DNA from: Lagopus muta
Lineage: Eukaryota; Chordata; Aves; Galliformes; Phasianidae
NCBI RefSeq assembly: GCF_023343835.1
Contig: NC_064434.1
Span: forward strand, 16,473,505 to 16,537,504
Reading direction: 5' to 3'
Length of the DNA stretch: 64,000 nt
Below the pieces are notes generated by a model that worked only from the letters and a program-made list of their open reading frames with translations, was not told the origin of the DNA and made no database searches. Of the stretch, positions 13,236-26,300 are shown one piece after another (the first letter of the stretch is position 1; each line of letters starts with the position of its first letter). The translations under genes and the position numbers were made by a program.

Positions 13236-16200
13236 TTACTGACACTGAACAAATGGATAGAGAGGCTGATGGAATTTGGCCAAGTAGCAGAAAGAATTAT
13301 GCAGCATGTATAAATACAAACATTTGTAATATGGAGGACAGGGACTCGATATCCCTGCAAGGCATTCCCTGCCTCCAGTTATGAGAACTGCTTTTCCTGT
13401 AGTCTTCATGAAACCTATCTCCCAACATGGTATACTGAGAAAAAATGCAGGCACAACTGCTTAGCATACGTACTTAGTTCACAAGTAATTCAGAGCATCA
13501 AAGCAAAAATAATTATATAAATGTCATTTTGGCCAGTTGTCACAGTGTTTTCAGAGAAACATTTTAGTGCTTTCATACCTCTTTCATACTGCTGGATATC
13601 TTTTATTTTCAATTCTACCTGAAGAAGTTCTGAAAATTTATTTGTGTCTAAGATTGGAAACATTGCTGAAAAGGTTTAATTTCTTTCAAAATTGTAAGAA
13701 TTCATTTAGGTCTGAGTGTGAGTTTGCAAATCTAGTTTACTTGAATGACCAATCACCATAGTTTTCAGAGGATTCAAAGCTTAAGGAAGCTCTTTTCAGG
13801 GAAGGAGAATTCATCTGAAGTCTCGATGTGGTCTGACAAATATCAGCAAAATAAAAGCAGCACCATTATCCAGTGGTACAGGATAATGTTAGGTTCCAGA
13901 AATTGTTAAACAGGAATACTCTGCTGAAGCATTCGACGTGAACCACAGTTTATGCACTTCCAAAAGCAGTTTGTTAGGAAGTGACTGACGGGATTTGTGT
14001 AAGGATATGGAATCTTTTAGCTGTATGCCTCCAGTCCAAATCCTCTCCAGATCAGAATGAGGACCTAAAGCATTGGAATGGATGGAGTTGGATCCATTGT
14101 TGTTCCTACAGTTACATATGCGCTTAATAGCTTCATTGGTCAGAGGGTGGGAAGCCCATATTATTTGTTGGCCCACATGAAATAGGTTGATGTCCCTGAT
14201 GTGATGCTACTCAGTCAGCACCAAAGGATTAAAGAGCAATGGAGATTTTTTGCACATCTGGTGCTTTTCCCACTGGAGTGTGCTGAGTGGCAGGTGCAGA
14301 AAAGCCTTACCTGCTTTGAGTAGAGAGGATTGCAATCCCCAATGCTGTAAATCTGGTACCTGTCACAAGCACTGAAGCTCATGTTACATAGGACAAACAT
14401 TGAGCTTTGTTTTTTCTTTAATGTTTTCACAGCTACATCTAATCAATACAGTCTTCTCTTTGTTGTTGAAAGAAGTAGTAATTAACTTTCTGTCTGACAC
14501 AAGCGCACTCTCATGCTGGCATAAAAGTCTGAAGAACAGTAAAAACAGTTTTGCCTAAACTAATCAGTGGCCTTTACCAAATTCATGCAATTACTAAAAT
14601 TACACACAAAAAAGTAAAAATAAAATTAAAAAAATCAATGTAGCATATCTTCATTTTATTACAAAGAAAAACTAAGGCAGTAACAGAAAGTCCAGAGAGA
14701 CTGTGGTCAAGAATTCATCAAGGTAACACTTTCAGGATTACATGGGTGGAAGTATGTACTCACTGTAGGATTAAACTGCAATGTCACAGCTTTGTGATTT
14801 GCCTCTGGAGAAGGAAAGGAGATCAAGAGCTTTTATCGTGTTCAGGTGCAAGCCACAGGAAATTAGGCTTGCTTTATAGACCATGATTTCCTGACTACAG
14901 AAGCATAACAATAATTAGAAATCTTGCAGAGGAGATTATATACTGCAAATGTAGTTGTTTACCCCTCCATCCCTGTTGTGATATGAGTTTTCCAGCACCA
15001 TTAGTTACCCTGTATATTTTTCTCAGCTGAAATAGAGAAGAAAAGAAGTCTCATGGAACAAAATAAATGTCATAGGGCAATAAGGGAAATGAGTTTTCAT
15101 ACAAGAGGTGGGAAGATCAGCCAGCAACCTAATGGAAGATCAGGAAGCCTTGTCACTGTATGGATATGGTATTGCTCACTATCTCACACTTGCATCTCTG
15201 CACCATGTTCTGTGGTTCCATCACTGAAAAGTGCAGATCAGAGTCACCATAACATCCCAAACTCATGCTGCCTTTGGAAGAGAAATCTAGAGACATTTGT
15301 AAAAAAAGAAACAACAACAAAGAAACAACAATGAAACATAAAAGGCAAAGAAGATGCACATGTGAAATGACACTACATATATGAAAAGATTCTGAAGAAA
15401 AATGTGGAGGATTCTGATGTGATGCTATCTGTCATGAAGCATTTCAAAAGCTTTTTTAGCAACAAAGATGCTATTAAGAGTGGATGAAGTAAGCCATGCT
15501 CTGCAGAATCAAATCTGAAGAGGTCATACAAATCATTCACAGATAACTAAATGGTGGAAATGCCAAAATTGCATTGCCTGCTTCAGTAGCAGTTACCAGA
15601 AGTTTATTGATGACAATAGCACTCATGTTGAGCCTGCCATATATGGGTATTTTCAGTTTTTTTTCCACTGTATTGCATTGTGTTTTGAAAATATGCAAAT
15701 GTGAAATATTCTTATTTCAATACATCCTGTCCAACAAATTAAGACAGCCTGTCAGATTCCCATGCAAGCCTGTTTTAATTCAGCTGAGCCATTAAGTTGT
15801 TTTAGAAACACATTGTGCGTATTACTTAGACACATGCCACCATCACTAAGACACATAAGCACAATTGACAACCTCCTTATCATGCAATGGCAAAGTATTT
15901 GTCAGAGAGAGACAGTCTTCGACACATGGAAGTAGAACAGAGTAATGATAACATTTTCACAGAATAAGGGGTGTATTGAATTAAGATTCTACCTGATTGC
16001 ATTAATTAGTGAGCTTGAATTGAGAAGGTAAACTCTTCTTCAAATTACTCTTTGATTAATGTATAATTATTTATTGGCTCTAACTTTGATACTACACAAT
16101 ACAGATCTCATTGCTCATCATATTTTTCTTTGTTTTAATGCTAACAATAGGCTATTATATCTATGTAGGATTGGATTCATCTCACTCTCTTTAATGATCT

Positions 16201-16413
16201 AATATCTAGGAATCCAATCTTGTCCTTCAGAGTTCATTATCACTCTCCAGAGAAACATTTAGGCTATCTGCTTGAGGTACCATTTTCTCACATGGAGCAA
16301 CCTGAATGATGCACTTTATTAGACCCCTAACTTTCAAATGGCTAAAGTGAGATGGATGCTGCCCAGAAGGATAACCCTTTCAGCCTTTGAAACTGAAGAT
16401 GAGGTGACATCTA

Positions 16414-16414
<1 letters not shown>

Positions 16415-16451
<37 letters not shown>
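16415..16451. repeat. poly(A) 37-mer
   Basis: Uninterrupted A run. No retrotransposon or processed-gene sequence is recognised upstream. Confidence 0.95.
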
Positions 16452-16452
<1 letters not shown>

Positions 16453-19400
16453 GAACTCATTAGAGTGGTTCAAAGAATGAGAATGAGACAAATACTGGTA
16501 CCATGCAAACCATTGGGAGCTTTACTGCTGCTCTCAGTGGAGACAGGTCACCCCAAACCCCTGTACAGGGTCAGTGCAGTTTTTATGAGTTGTTTTCTCA
16601 GTTAGATAGCCACTTGTAAGAGTCCATCTCATACTCCATATCTTTTCTGAAAGAAGCATAGCGCATGAAGAAGAATATGACTGGGAAATCCATTACATTA
16701 TCTTAGTCTCAAGTTTTTTATCTATTTTTGGCAATAACAGTTTGTAATGAGTGTAGAAGTTGGACTGCTTGCTGGAATCAATAGTACTAAGGACTGAAGC
16801 TTCCCTAACAGGTTTAATGTGCCTTCTGTTTATAAACTAAGATACTGACGTGATGTTAAAGCTATGCCAAATGTATACTAAGTACTGTGTTACTTGGAGA
16901 ACACGAGTGAAAAGCATCAAACCTTATAATGGACATTATTAGATGACATAAAACTTCACTCTAGACTTGACTGGAATTTAATAGAGGAATGAAAAGAATT
17001 CACATGATGCCTCATGTGAAGTGATGATGTTTTAGAATGAGATCCGTGAGTACATATGTAGTTATAATGGGACTACATTTTTGTTTTCAACTGATGTCTC
17101 CCCAAAACATTCCATGTTCTTTACAAGTAATAAGATGATTTTCATGTTGGTCAACACCACAAGCTGAGAAGCTGAAAGATATCAACAACTGTGACGTACT
17201 TGCCTGTTCTCTCTGCTGGAAGGAAATCACCTTCAGTGACAGACTGAATGAATCCAGCTGAACTTTTACTGGTTGAGATAAGGAATACTAAAATGACCTA
17301 TGACAATATTGTTATGGAGGCCAATATTTTCACAGTTGGGAGAGATCCACAAAACTATTTTGCCCTTGCCTTGAATTTCCAGAGATTTCCAGCTGCTGTT
17401 TGAGCAACTTCTGGAAATAGTGAACATTTAGAACCTGTTTTCCTGAGATGCCTTGAACAAAAGATTTAAAAATCACATCAGTAAGACCCTGGTGCGATGA
17501 CTTTGCATAGAGTACTACAGAACTTTTCACATATATAAAAAGATATTTGGTTCTTATGGCTAGAAATATTGTTTCTGCTTAGGAGGAATTTGTACATCAG
17601 ATTTATCTCAGTGAAAAGCTGAAATCATTTAAAATGTATCTCTTCTGTCTAATTGTGATAGGATGAGCTATCAGCAGAAGTTATTCGTCCCAGGAAGCCT
17701 AGTAAAAGCAAGAGTAGCTACATATCCCGTTGACCTGAGGTCTGAAACATAAGTATTATATTACATGTGGTTTATAGATACTTATTTAAAATACCTTCAT
17801 GAATTTTTATTGGGGTACAGTACTTCAGAATTTAGAATAGATTGAGCCTTAGCTAAGGCAGAAGGGTAGAGAGATAAAAAGGGAAGGAAGGACTTTCATG
17901 TTATCTTCACCGTAAGTGCTTTTAGTCGGTAGATGAAATTTGATGTCTTAGAGTTTATTTTGAGCAAAAAGAGGAATTAGTGGTGAAACCCTCACCAAGT
18001 ACCCCTACCTATTTAAGTGTGGCCCTTTAGGTCATGGAGCAGTGATTGCTCAAGCTGCCGCAGGTTCTCTACCCTTCCTCTGGCTGTTCAAAGCCCAAGT
18101 ACATCCATTCAGAATAAAGCAGATTGGACGAAATTTTATCTATTACTTCAGCTTCCTTCTTCTATAACAGAGGTTTTGACTTTTTAAAGATATCTTAAGT
18201 GAAAGGTAGCGGTTAACCTAATAGTTCCACTGAATTTTAATCTGGGCTATAACAATGTTTTAAGACTTTCTGAAAGTAAGTTTAAAGTTTTACAGGGCTA
18301 TTAAATGTTAACCTGGCCTTTGACAGCAGTAGTGTGGTTTCATCAGCTCACACTGTGAAGAACTGAGAAAGATGGAACGCACCACAATCTTCCTATTCCC
18401 ACTCACATCCACCAGTATTATACTTGGGATTTAAACACTGCTTACACATTACTGTGAGATCACTGGAAACCACAGGGAATCCCAGTAGCAATCCTGCCAA
18501 ACCCCTGCACCTCTTTCCCTGTTCTAAAAAAAAGTTGGCAACAAATGATATTCTGTATTTCTGAAACCCTTCATAGGTTCATTACCCCTCTTTAGTTTGC
18601 TAAAACAGAATAAAAGCAGTCATGTGAAACTCCTAAGCAGGCCATTTGATTACTTTCACGCTACCATACAGCACTACGTTAATGCAGACAAAATATTACA
18701 CAAATATCCTAACATTTTTTTCAACTTAAGCTCTTGAAATAAAAGCAAAAAGAGATGTATTTGCTCATGGTTCATGCCAGCAGAAAATTTTCTCCTAGAA
18801 TAGTTCTCTGTCAAATCCAGCTTTTAATAGAAGTGGTTGTGGAGCTCCCTTCATCTGCTGGGTTGACATGTCTAGTGTTAAATTTCATCCTGTCATGCTT
18901 ACTTCTAATCCTTATGCCAAAATAAGCTATTCCTTTCAGTCGTGGCATTTCCGTTTTGCAAATAATTGTGATCTGTTACCATACCCATCTTAATTCTCAT
19001 TTGGTGGATCTAAATTCATCTAAGTATCTTCATCTCCCTCCTTGTGAAACAAATTTTCCAGTTTTCTTTTCTACTCCTTTGTATTGTCTGATTTTTTTCC
19101 AAATTCATTAGTATCATTAAACTTGCCCAAGGGTTCATGTGACCTTTATTAATGCCATACATAGTAAGGAGACACACAAATCATTCATATATCAATTAGG
19201 AGGAGGGTTGTTTGTATGTAATAAATGTGAATTGTACAGATGGCCATAGGAAATAATTACATTTTATCCTAATTCCAGAATAGGTAGATAATCTCATTTT
19301 CTTAAGCATGATACAAGAAAAATGTTTATTTCTGTCCCAGTCAGTGATTCCCAAACTATAGGGCACAGCTGGAATCAATTAAGACTGTACATTCATGAGC

Positions 19401-20635
19401 CCCACAGAAATGTGTTAGGCAATGGGGAGGGTGGTAAGTGCCACTGGAAACAAGGGCAGAGGAATCCCCAATCTAACAGATACATGATATGACTTGCACA
19501 ACACAACAGGTTGCTACCATGGATGGGGAGTTCTTCCCATGAGTTTAGTCCCAGTTGAACACTGGCATGAGCTAGAACAGCCCAGAGCCTGGTCCAGCTG
19601 CCTCCTGGTAGCTGCAGAAGGGGAGGGAGCACACTTCAGAACACTGCAGGAGCATGAGGAAGCAGCAGTTTTTTCCCACCTTTCATGTGCCCACGTCAAT
19701 TCCTTTCAAACTCATTTCCTCAGGCATTTTCTGTCCACTGGAAACCATAGTACTGGCTGTAGAAGCCACCTAGTTTGGCTCTGTGTCTATTTTGGACTCT
19801 GGTGCAACAGAGCTCTGTCTCGTGACAACAGAATAACAGTGTGCGACATATAGGAACAACATCAAGTTTCAGAGGCTTGTTTCATCCTAGCTGCTTCTTG
19901 GTGCAAAGGCAACACGAATCTGAGGGCACAGATCAATTTTCACGGTATTCCCTAAGGAAAAGTCTCCATTAAGTGCATTAATTTTTTGTCTGTAAGATGT
20001 CTCTCAGAGTCTTGACCATGTAAAGGTGAATGTCCTTTTTCTTTTATTTCTCTATACTTACGATTCATATGAAGATTGGAATCTACCAAAAACCACTTTA
20101 TCTTTCTGCAAATGTAGTGGAGATCCTTTTTGAGGAAGGATTCTTTGCCTTCAGCTTCTTTCCCTCCATACAGCTGTTGTATGCATGACTGAGTTCAGAC
20201 AACTGTAACATTTCCAAAGAAACTGGACATACTGCAGGCACACACTCCTCACCTTCCTCCTTCTGCTGCCAGACTTTCTGCAAATGAGCTGATTCCTGAG
20301 CAAGCATCATCAGAACCCAGTGCTCCCTCACATTCCCTTCCTGCTATCCCTCCCTATGTCTTTGACCCCGCCATGCTGAATCTGAAAGTCTTGCTCCTGT
20401 TGTCAGCCATGCATTTCATCTTGTCCTTGAAAAAAAGTTATTCAGATTTCTTACCATGTTTTCTCTCTCTCTTTTAAAAATTATTATTCTTTCCTTCTTT
20501 GCTTCCTAGTCATCTTATATGTCAGATTCATGTTTCTTTTTATCATTTTTAGGTTTCTATGCAAGTCTGACTCACGTGTATCGTTCTATTTAGTTTTTCC
20601 ATCTTCTTCTGTCCAAAACAAAATAAAAGAGAACA

Positions 20636-20742
20636 AAACAGTATTCTGCCTGTGTCTTTCGCTGAAGCCTTGTTTGCCATATACTCCCACTGTACTTTCC
20701 ATGTTTGATGGCTTACTGATGGATAACTCACTGCAGAGAGGT
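20636..20742. repeat. Unidentified dispersed repeat, copy 1
   Basis: About 105 bases are similar to 23,228-23,326, including the shared 19-mer TGAAGCCTTGTTTGCCATA and a shared CTGCAGAGAGGT end. I do not recognise the family. Confidence 0.75.
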
Positions 20743-22136
20743 AGGTGGAGTTAGGGTCATTTAGACATGGATGGGCAAGAAGAATCAAATCCAGAGGACA
20801 GTATTTCTTTGCAGGAGAGATCATATCTTCATTTTCTTATGAATGTTGCCTGGTACCACAGAGGCCAGTTAAAGCTTGACAAGTATTCTCATATAAACAT
20901 TTTGTGGTGAAAAAGCTACTTGCTTTTAAAATAATAATAACAAATACATAGAGAGAGATTTTAAAAGCACTTCTATTCTGCCCATTCAATTGTTTTCTGT
21001 TATCTGCTTTATTTTGGTTTATTTGTTTCGTCTTACTCCCAAATGAATAAATGAATGAAAAGGGTCTGGGACGTTTTCTTGCTTTTGCCATTTTCTTTCT
21101 CACACTCTGTAACTTTTCAGAACTTCCCCAACTTCAGAAAAAGTAAAGAGAAAAAAAAAAAAAAAAGTAAAATGAAACTCAGTAACTTTGTCACTTTATA
21201 ACTTCTCACAAAGGTGAGAAAAGGTTTTAAAATGTAACAGAGTTATAGAATTTCATTCTTCTGTTGTTTTACACTTTTCCAGATGTAAAGAGGTTTTTAA
21301 GTTTACAGAGTTGCAACAGAAAAATGAAATGAAAATCTAAGGAAGAGGGAGAATAGAGCTCAACATTTTCAATGTGTGCCTTTAAAGAGGAAAGATGGGG
21401 GTGAAATGAAAGAGAAAAGATGGGATGAAAGCTTTGTAAAGAAAATGGCATTGTGGTGCACAACGAAGTTAAAAAGAAAGGAAAAATAAAATAATTTCCT
21501 CTTATTTCATTATTCCGGCATTTCCTTGATAACTTCAGTCTCCAGTGTAACCAAGATATGTGGATCAAGTGGAAAGCAGTCCATAAGGTCTCGACTCAGA
21601 AAAGCATCCAAATTTATCTTTACGTTTACTAGCTCGCAGCCACGGTCGGGCGCTGTAAATAGCAGCAAAAGAGACAGAGCATTCTCAGAGGCCTCGGCTA
21701 TGAGTGCACTTCCACAGGCACTAAATTTAAACAGGAATCTCATAGCTCTCCACCCCAAGAGCAAGGCACATTCCTTTGAAGTTGCCACAATTTATGCAGA
21801 TAACCATTAAACAGTCAATATTGCTGCACTTATTTTTTATTTTTTTTTTCCTTCGCCAGTCTCTATGGATCTCACAGTTGAAACTCAGACAGAGCAGGAT
21901 CTGTCCAAGTCTCCAGCACAAGGGTTGTGCTCAGGACACATCTCTCACCTCTAAGAAAGACAATCTTGCCAGGAAGGAACACTAAGGATGATGTAACTTC
22001 ATGCTGAACAGTTACTCAGTTCATTCATCTTTTTGTCCTCCTGGCTCTGAGCTACTAGAAATCCCAGACTCCTGCTTTCCCTAGGCTGAAGCTGAACATA
22101 CATACATATGCACATATACACACACAGACATGCACT

Positions 22137-22692
22137 TTTAGCTACTCTAAAAGTAATGCTTCCTATTGTATTATCTTGGCCCACAATATCAGAAATGCAT
22201 GTTTGTGGTATGGCAGTAGAGGGTGAACTTCCCTGCCAATATCCCACTATATTTGTTACTTTGTCACAGATGGCAGCAGAGGGGCAGTGTGACACAATGA
22301 TGTCTGACATGGAAGTGTGTATGAAACAAAGGTGTGGAACTGAATTCCTCCATGTAGAAAAAATTACACCCACTGACATTCTTCAGTGCTCATTTGTGGA
22401 GACCAAACAGTTGATGTGAGCACAGTGAGGCAATGGGCAGTGTGTTTCAGCAGTGGTTACAGCAGTAAGGAAGGCAAGCTTCCTTCCATATGGCTATGCA
22501 GATTTTTACAAGTGCAGCATGTAGGCCTTTGTTCATCATTGGCCAAAACGCCAAGCTAATGGTTGGTGACCATGTTGAAAAATAGTGTTTTGTAGCTGAG
22601 AATTTGCTCTATCAAATAGTGTCATTGTGCTCTTTAAACCTGTTGCAGTTTCGATGAAGATAAACCAGAGGCATTACTTTTGGAGCAATTTT
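22137..22692 (+). mobile_element. Internally deleted mariner (Galluhop-type) element
   Basis: The two ends are inverted copies: CTCTAAAAGTAATGCTTCCT at the left (22,145-22,164) and GAGGCATTACTTTTGGAG at the right (about 22,668-22,685). This terminal sequence, followed by TTGGCCCA, is the one I recall for the galliform Galluhop mariner. The left part carries the 5' UTR and the transposase start. The right part carries the transposase end and 3' UTR (...TTGAAAAATAGTGTTTTGTAG...). Most of the transposase gene is missing between about 22,470 and 22,500, leaving ~555 bases of an element that is normally over 1.2 kb. It is non-autonomous and immobile on its own. Confidence 0.85.
22297..22419 (+). 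pseudogene. mariner transposase N-terminal remnant
   Basis: A frame beginning MMSDMEVCMKQRC and continuing EFLHVEKITPTDI resembles the N-terminal helix-turn-helix start of the Galluhop mariner transposase. After about 30 codons a small deletion shifts the frame, and it stops at 22,417-22,419. Homologous sequence continues in another frame (TVDVSTVR...). The catalytic D,D34D domain is absent because of the internal deletion. Confidence 0.75.
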
Positions 22693-23227
22693 GGAGTCAT
22701 ATATATCCCTGTAAAAATGAAATATGAAAGGGACAGTGCAGAGTTGGATTTATTTTGCTTCATTCTGTAAAATATTAGCTGTAAATCTAAAGAAAGAAAT
22801 ATCAATAATTCTTTTTCCTTGGCTTTTCAGATGCTTAATTGCCTTTAATTGTGGAACTGGAATAGCTTAGTAGGTGGTCCAGATTATTAGTTAAGTAATA
22901 CATTTAAGAATAGACTCCATCTTTTCTCTTCAGCAAGTTCTTCATTTTGTTCAATGATTTATTTATAGTATGTCTGTGAATCTGTACCTTCTGTGGATGA
23001 TGTCATCTTTCTCATGTGTTACACATGCTACCCCCTGGGAAAAAGGCAGCAATGTATCTCACCCTCAACTATTTCTCATTCCTCTTAAGCAGTGCATATA
23101 GTTTCCATTCATATTTGCTTTGGTTGTCGCTGAGGTATCTATTAAAAAATATGCATTTATAGAAAAAGGAAGGAAAATGTTCCATGTTCAAGTTGTTTTT
23201 CTCTGTTACTTGTATTTCAGACAGAAG

Positions 23228-23326
23228 ACAAAGTATTCTGCTTATGTCTTTCACTGAAGCCTTGTTTGCCATATATTCTCATAGTACTTTCCATGTCTGA
23301 TGGCTAACACTAGTCTGCAGAGAGGT
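23228..23326. repeat. Unidentified dispersed repeat, copy 2
   Basis: Same-orientation copy of 20,636-20,742, separated by about 2.6 kb and clearly diverged, with small indels near its middle. It could be an old local duplication or two members of an uncharacterised interspersed repeat. Confidence 0.75.
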
Positions 23327-26300
23327 TAATCAATCCAAGCTAAATGGAGATAATGTGCAATAAAGCTAGAAGGAAAAGGACTGGAGAAGGCAAACAACAC
23401 AGAAACACAGAGATTCTTCTGCCCCTACTTTCCCAAAGGAAAAAAAGAAGAAAAAAAAACAACAAGGAAAGGTTTTAAATATCTGTCTGGTTTTCTCAGT
23501 AAGAGGTCAGTACTTACATTTTTAATGTTATTTTATTTACTTTTGATTCTATTTATTACATATGTGAAATACACGAATCTTTGAATCACATTGCAAAGCT
23601 ACCAGACATTAGGAGGATTAAAAAAAAATTAGAATGTCTGTCTGAGTTTTAGAGGTGAACTCTTTCCCTTTGGTGCACTGAAAAATTCCATCCCCACTTG
23701 CTAAGCTCCCAGCTGAGTGGGTTACAAGCACCTCTAGGGAAGCAAGGAGAACTCCTCCAACCCCTGCTAACTTCCCTGAGCTGAGAACTGGTGCCTGCTC
23801 CTTAGCAAAACTAAAACATCAATTTTGTTGGTGGAAATATTTGTTTCATTGTCATTCTCCCAGTCCTGACTAGATATGCCCTCTATTTCAAGGCCTAACA
23901 GAATGCATATTGGAGTCAAACTTTCAAAAACTGTTTTTCTTTTCTACAAGTTTAAGATGCAAGATTTCAAGTGTAACCAGAACTAAATGTCTGCTTTAAG
24001 CCATAGTCCATATAAATTAAATAGAAAATGTATTTCATAATAATATTTTTATACTTGACTTTTCAAGCACCAAAGGACAAGAATTCTGAATTTTCTAAAT
24101 CTTTTATCAAAAAATCCTCCTTGATATACACCAGCTCTACTATCCCACTTCTCTTGCCTGCAGAAATGCCACTGACATGAATGAGAGTAATTTGTACAGA
24201 GAAACTCAGAGTCCAGATCTATTAAAAGATTCTCAAAGAAGAATTTGGGGAAATAAATAAATAAATAAATAAAAATAACAGAAGGAGACTTATTTTGAGT
24301 GTAGATTTGATTAGACAGCATCCTTATATGAAGTTCACAGTAAATAGTTCCTAATTTTTAATACAATGTCCAAAAGAATCAATTGTTGGATAACGTGGTG
24401 AATATCTCTTTTTTTTTTTTGTCACATTAAAATATCTGATATTAAAATTGATCACTTTTTTCCTCTTAAATATTCATAACTTTATATATACACATATATA
24501 TACACTACTGATTTCATAAAGTAAAAATATACGTGGCAGAAAAATGCATGTATCATCACTGAGAAAAGTAGCTAGCTAAGCTTCAAATAAATGTGTAAGT
24601 TTCTCTCTGGGAAGCCTGAATCCATTAGTGAACTCAACTAATAGGTCAAGAAAAGTAATAGCCAAATAAATATTTTATTAGCATTTTGTGAAACTTGCTA
24701 ATGGTTAAGCCTGCTATCCCTACAGTAGTGGGAATCTTCATTCAATATCAGGTTGTTATTTGATAGATATTGTCTCCAATTTCATACAAAGTGACTTTCT
24801 GGGTGTGCCTGTAAATAAGTATTTTCACATTAATTGAATTCTTTACTCTTGGATACAGTGGAAGAAATCTGCTGCTACTCCATTGGTTAGCTGATAAAAG
24901 AGAATCCAGCAGAGCTGTATCAAGCTGACATTATTATACAAAGAAAGTATGTTTCATATTTTTCATGAGCTTTCATAGCAAAGTTCTCTCTTGAAATGGC
25001 AAATAAGGAAAATTCAGGAGGATCAGTCCTCAGGTTCAAAGTCTCATTTTCAAAAAGTGCAGCAAAGCCCCACAAACACCCCCAGAGGTCAAGGAGAAGT
25101 CAACTGTGAATACCAGAATGCATGCTGGATAGCATATCCTCATCCTTGTCCTCTGTGGATCTAAACCTTAACTTCCAGAGACATCATCCCTTTGGTCTCC
25201 TACAAGTGAGATACAAGCGGGGACTGAGCTTGCCACCTGCCCCATATAAGGCTAAAGGTGGCATCAGGCAGCAACACCACATCTTGCTGGCTGGTTCTCT
25301 GGGCAAGCCCATTCTCAAGAATGCCAGGGCTGATCCTGACGGGTTGGGCAGTAAAGGTATCTTGCCAGCATCCCAGTGCTGGGGGCATTTCAGATATCAC
25401 CCTGTTGTGACAGCCTCTCTCACAGTTTTAGGTACTGAGAGAACAGGGCTCTGTGGACAACTCTTTGTAGGTAATCTGTCTGCCTTGTCTTTCTCTGCTT
25501 CTTTAACTTTGTTTTTCTCCCTTTTTTCTCCAAGAAAGCCTATCCAGCTCTGTTTTTCCCGCTAACCTTAGCAGTCTGTGGTGCAGATCCTCCCACCTCT
25601 GTTCAAAGCTAGATAGCATTTATTCTGTAAATAATATCAGGGGAACTTTCATGGAGCAGGAAACCATTAAACATCAGAAAAGACATAAGATCTGGTGCAC
25701 TGCAGATGTATTGTTTTATTCCAATAGAGGTATAATGTGAATAAAATCTGAAACTTGAATCTTCCTTTATGCTTTCCTAGGTTTTGTTTCTCCTCATCTC
25801 TTATCTATATATATATACATATAAACATAAACGAAGAGGGAGAGAGAGAAATCACCCATGTTTCAATCAAGGTTTTTTTTTGAGATTGAGTAATCACTGC
25901 GGTTAGATCATACTACTGATTGAGGGAGTGTTTCCTTTTTGGGACACTAAATCCAGTTTATTAAATTATGTTAATATTTAAATAGGGAAAATATTTAATG
26001 ATTCTCTCTTATTCAGTCCAGATGGATTGATTTCTTTTTCGAAGACTGCAGTTTATGAAAATATTGTCTAAACTATCTGTTAGAGTGCTAGAAGAACATA
26101 CACTGTATGATTCTTATGTATAATTTAAATAGCAATTTCGAGGCTTCAGTTCTGCAGCTGTTCTACATATAAAATTCTCACTCAGATTTACAGTTGGAGG
26201 AGATTCAATGGAAGTGATTCTACAATTGATTTCAGTAGGTGTTTTGACTACAAGAGGAGTGCAAAATTGGCCAACAGTATTTGTAAAGTGCTTTTGGATT

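Larger units (their letters stand above)
13236..22136. other. Gene-poor intergenic DNA with one CpG-bearing patch
   Basis: No gene is supported. It contains the poly(A) at 16,415, a 16-base A run at 21,151-21,166 and repeat copy 1 at 20.6 kb. A short patch at about 21,515-21,800 keeps CpGs unusual for the surroundings (for example CACGGTCGGGCG near 21,650) and has open frames over 90 codons on both strands, but no recognised domain. Confidence 0.65.

Noticed and set aside
16381-16451. Processed pseudogene ending in the 37-base poly(A)
   Set aside because: The upstream sequence shows no coding remnant and no flanking direct repeat that I could identify.
25122-25565. 147-codon plus-strand frame beginning with ATG
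   Set aside because: No recognisable domain, no promoter or splice context, and a length plausible by chance in this window.
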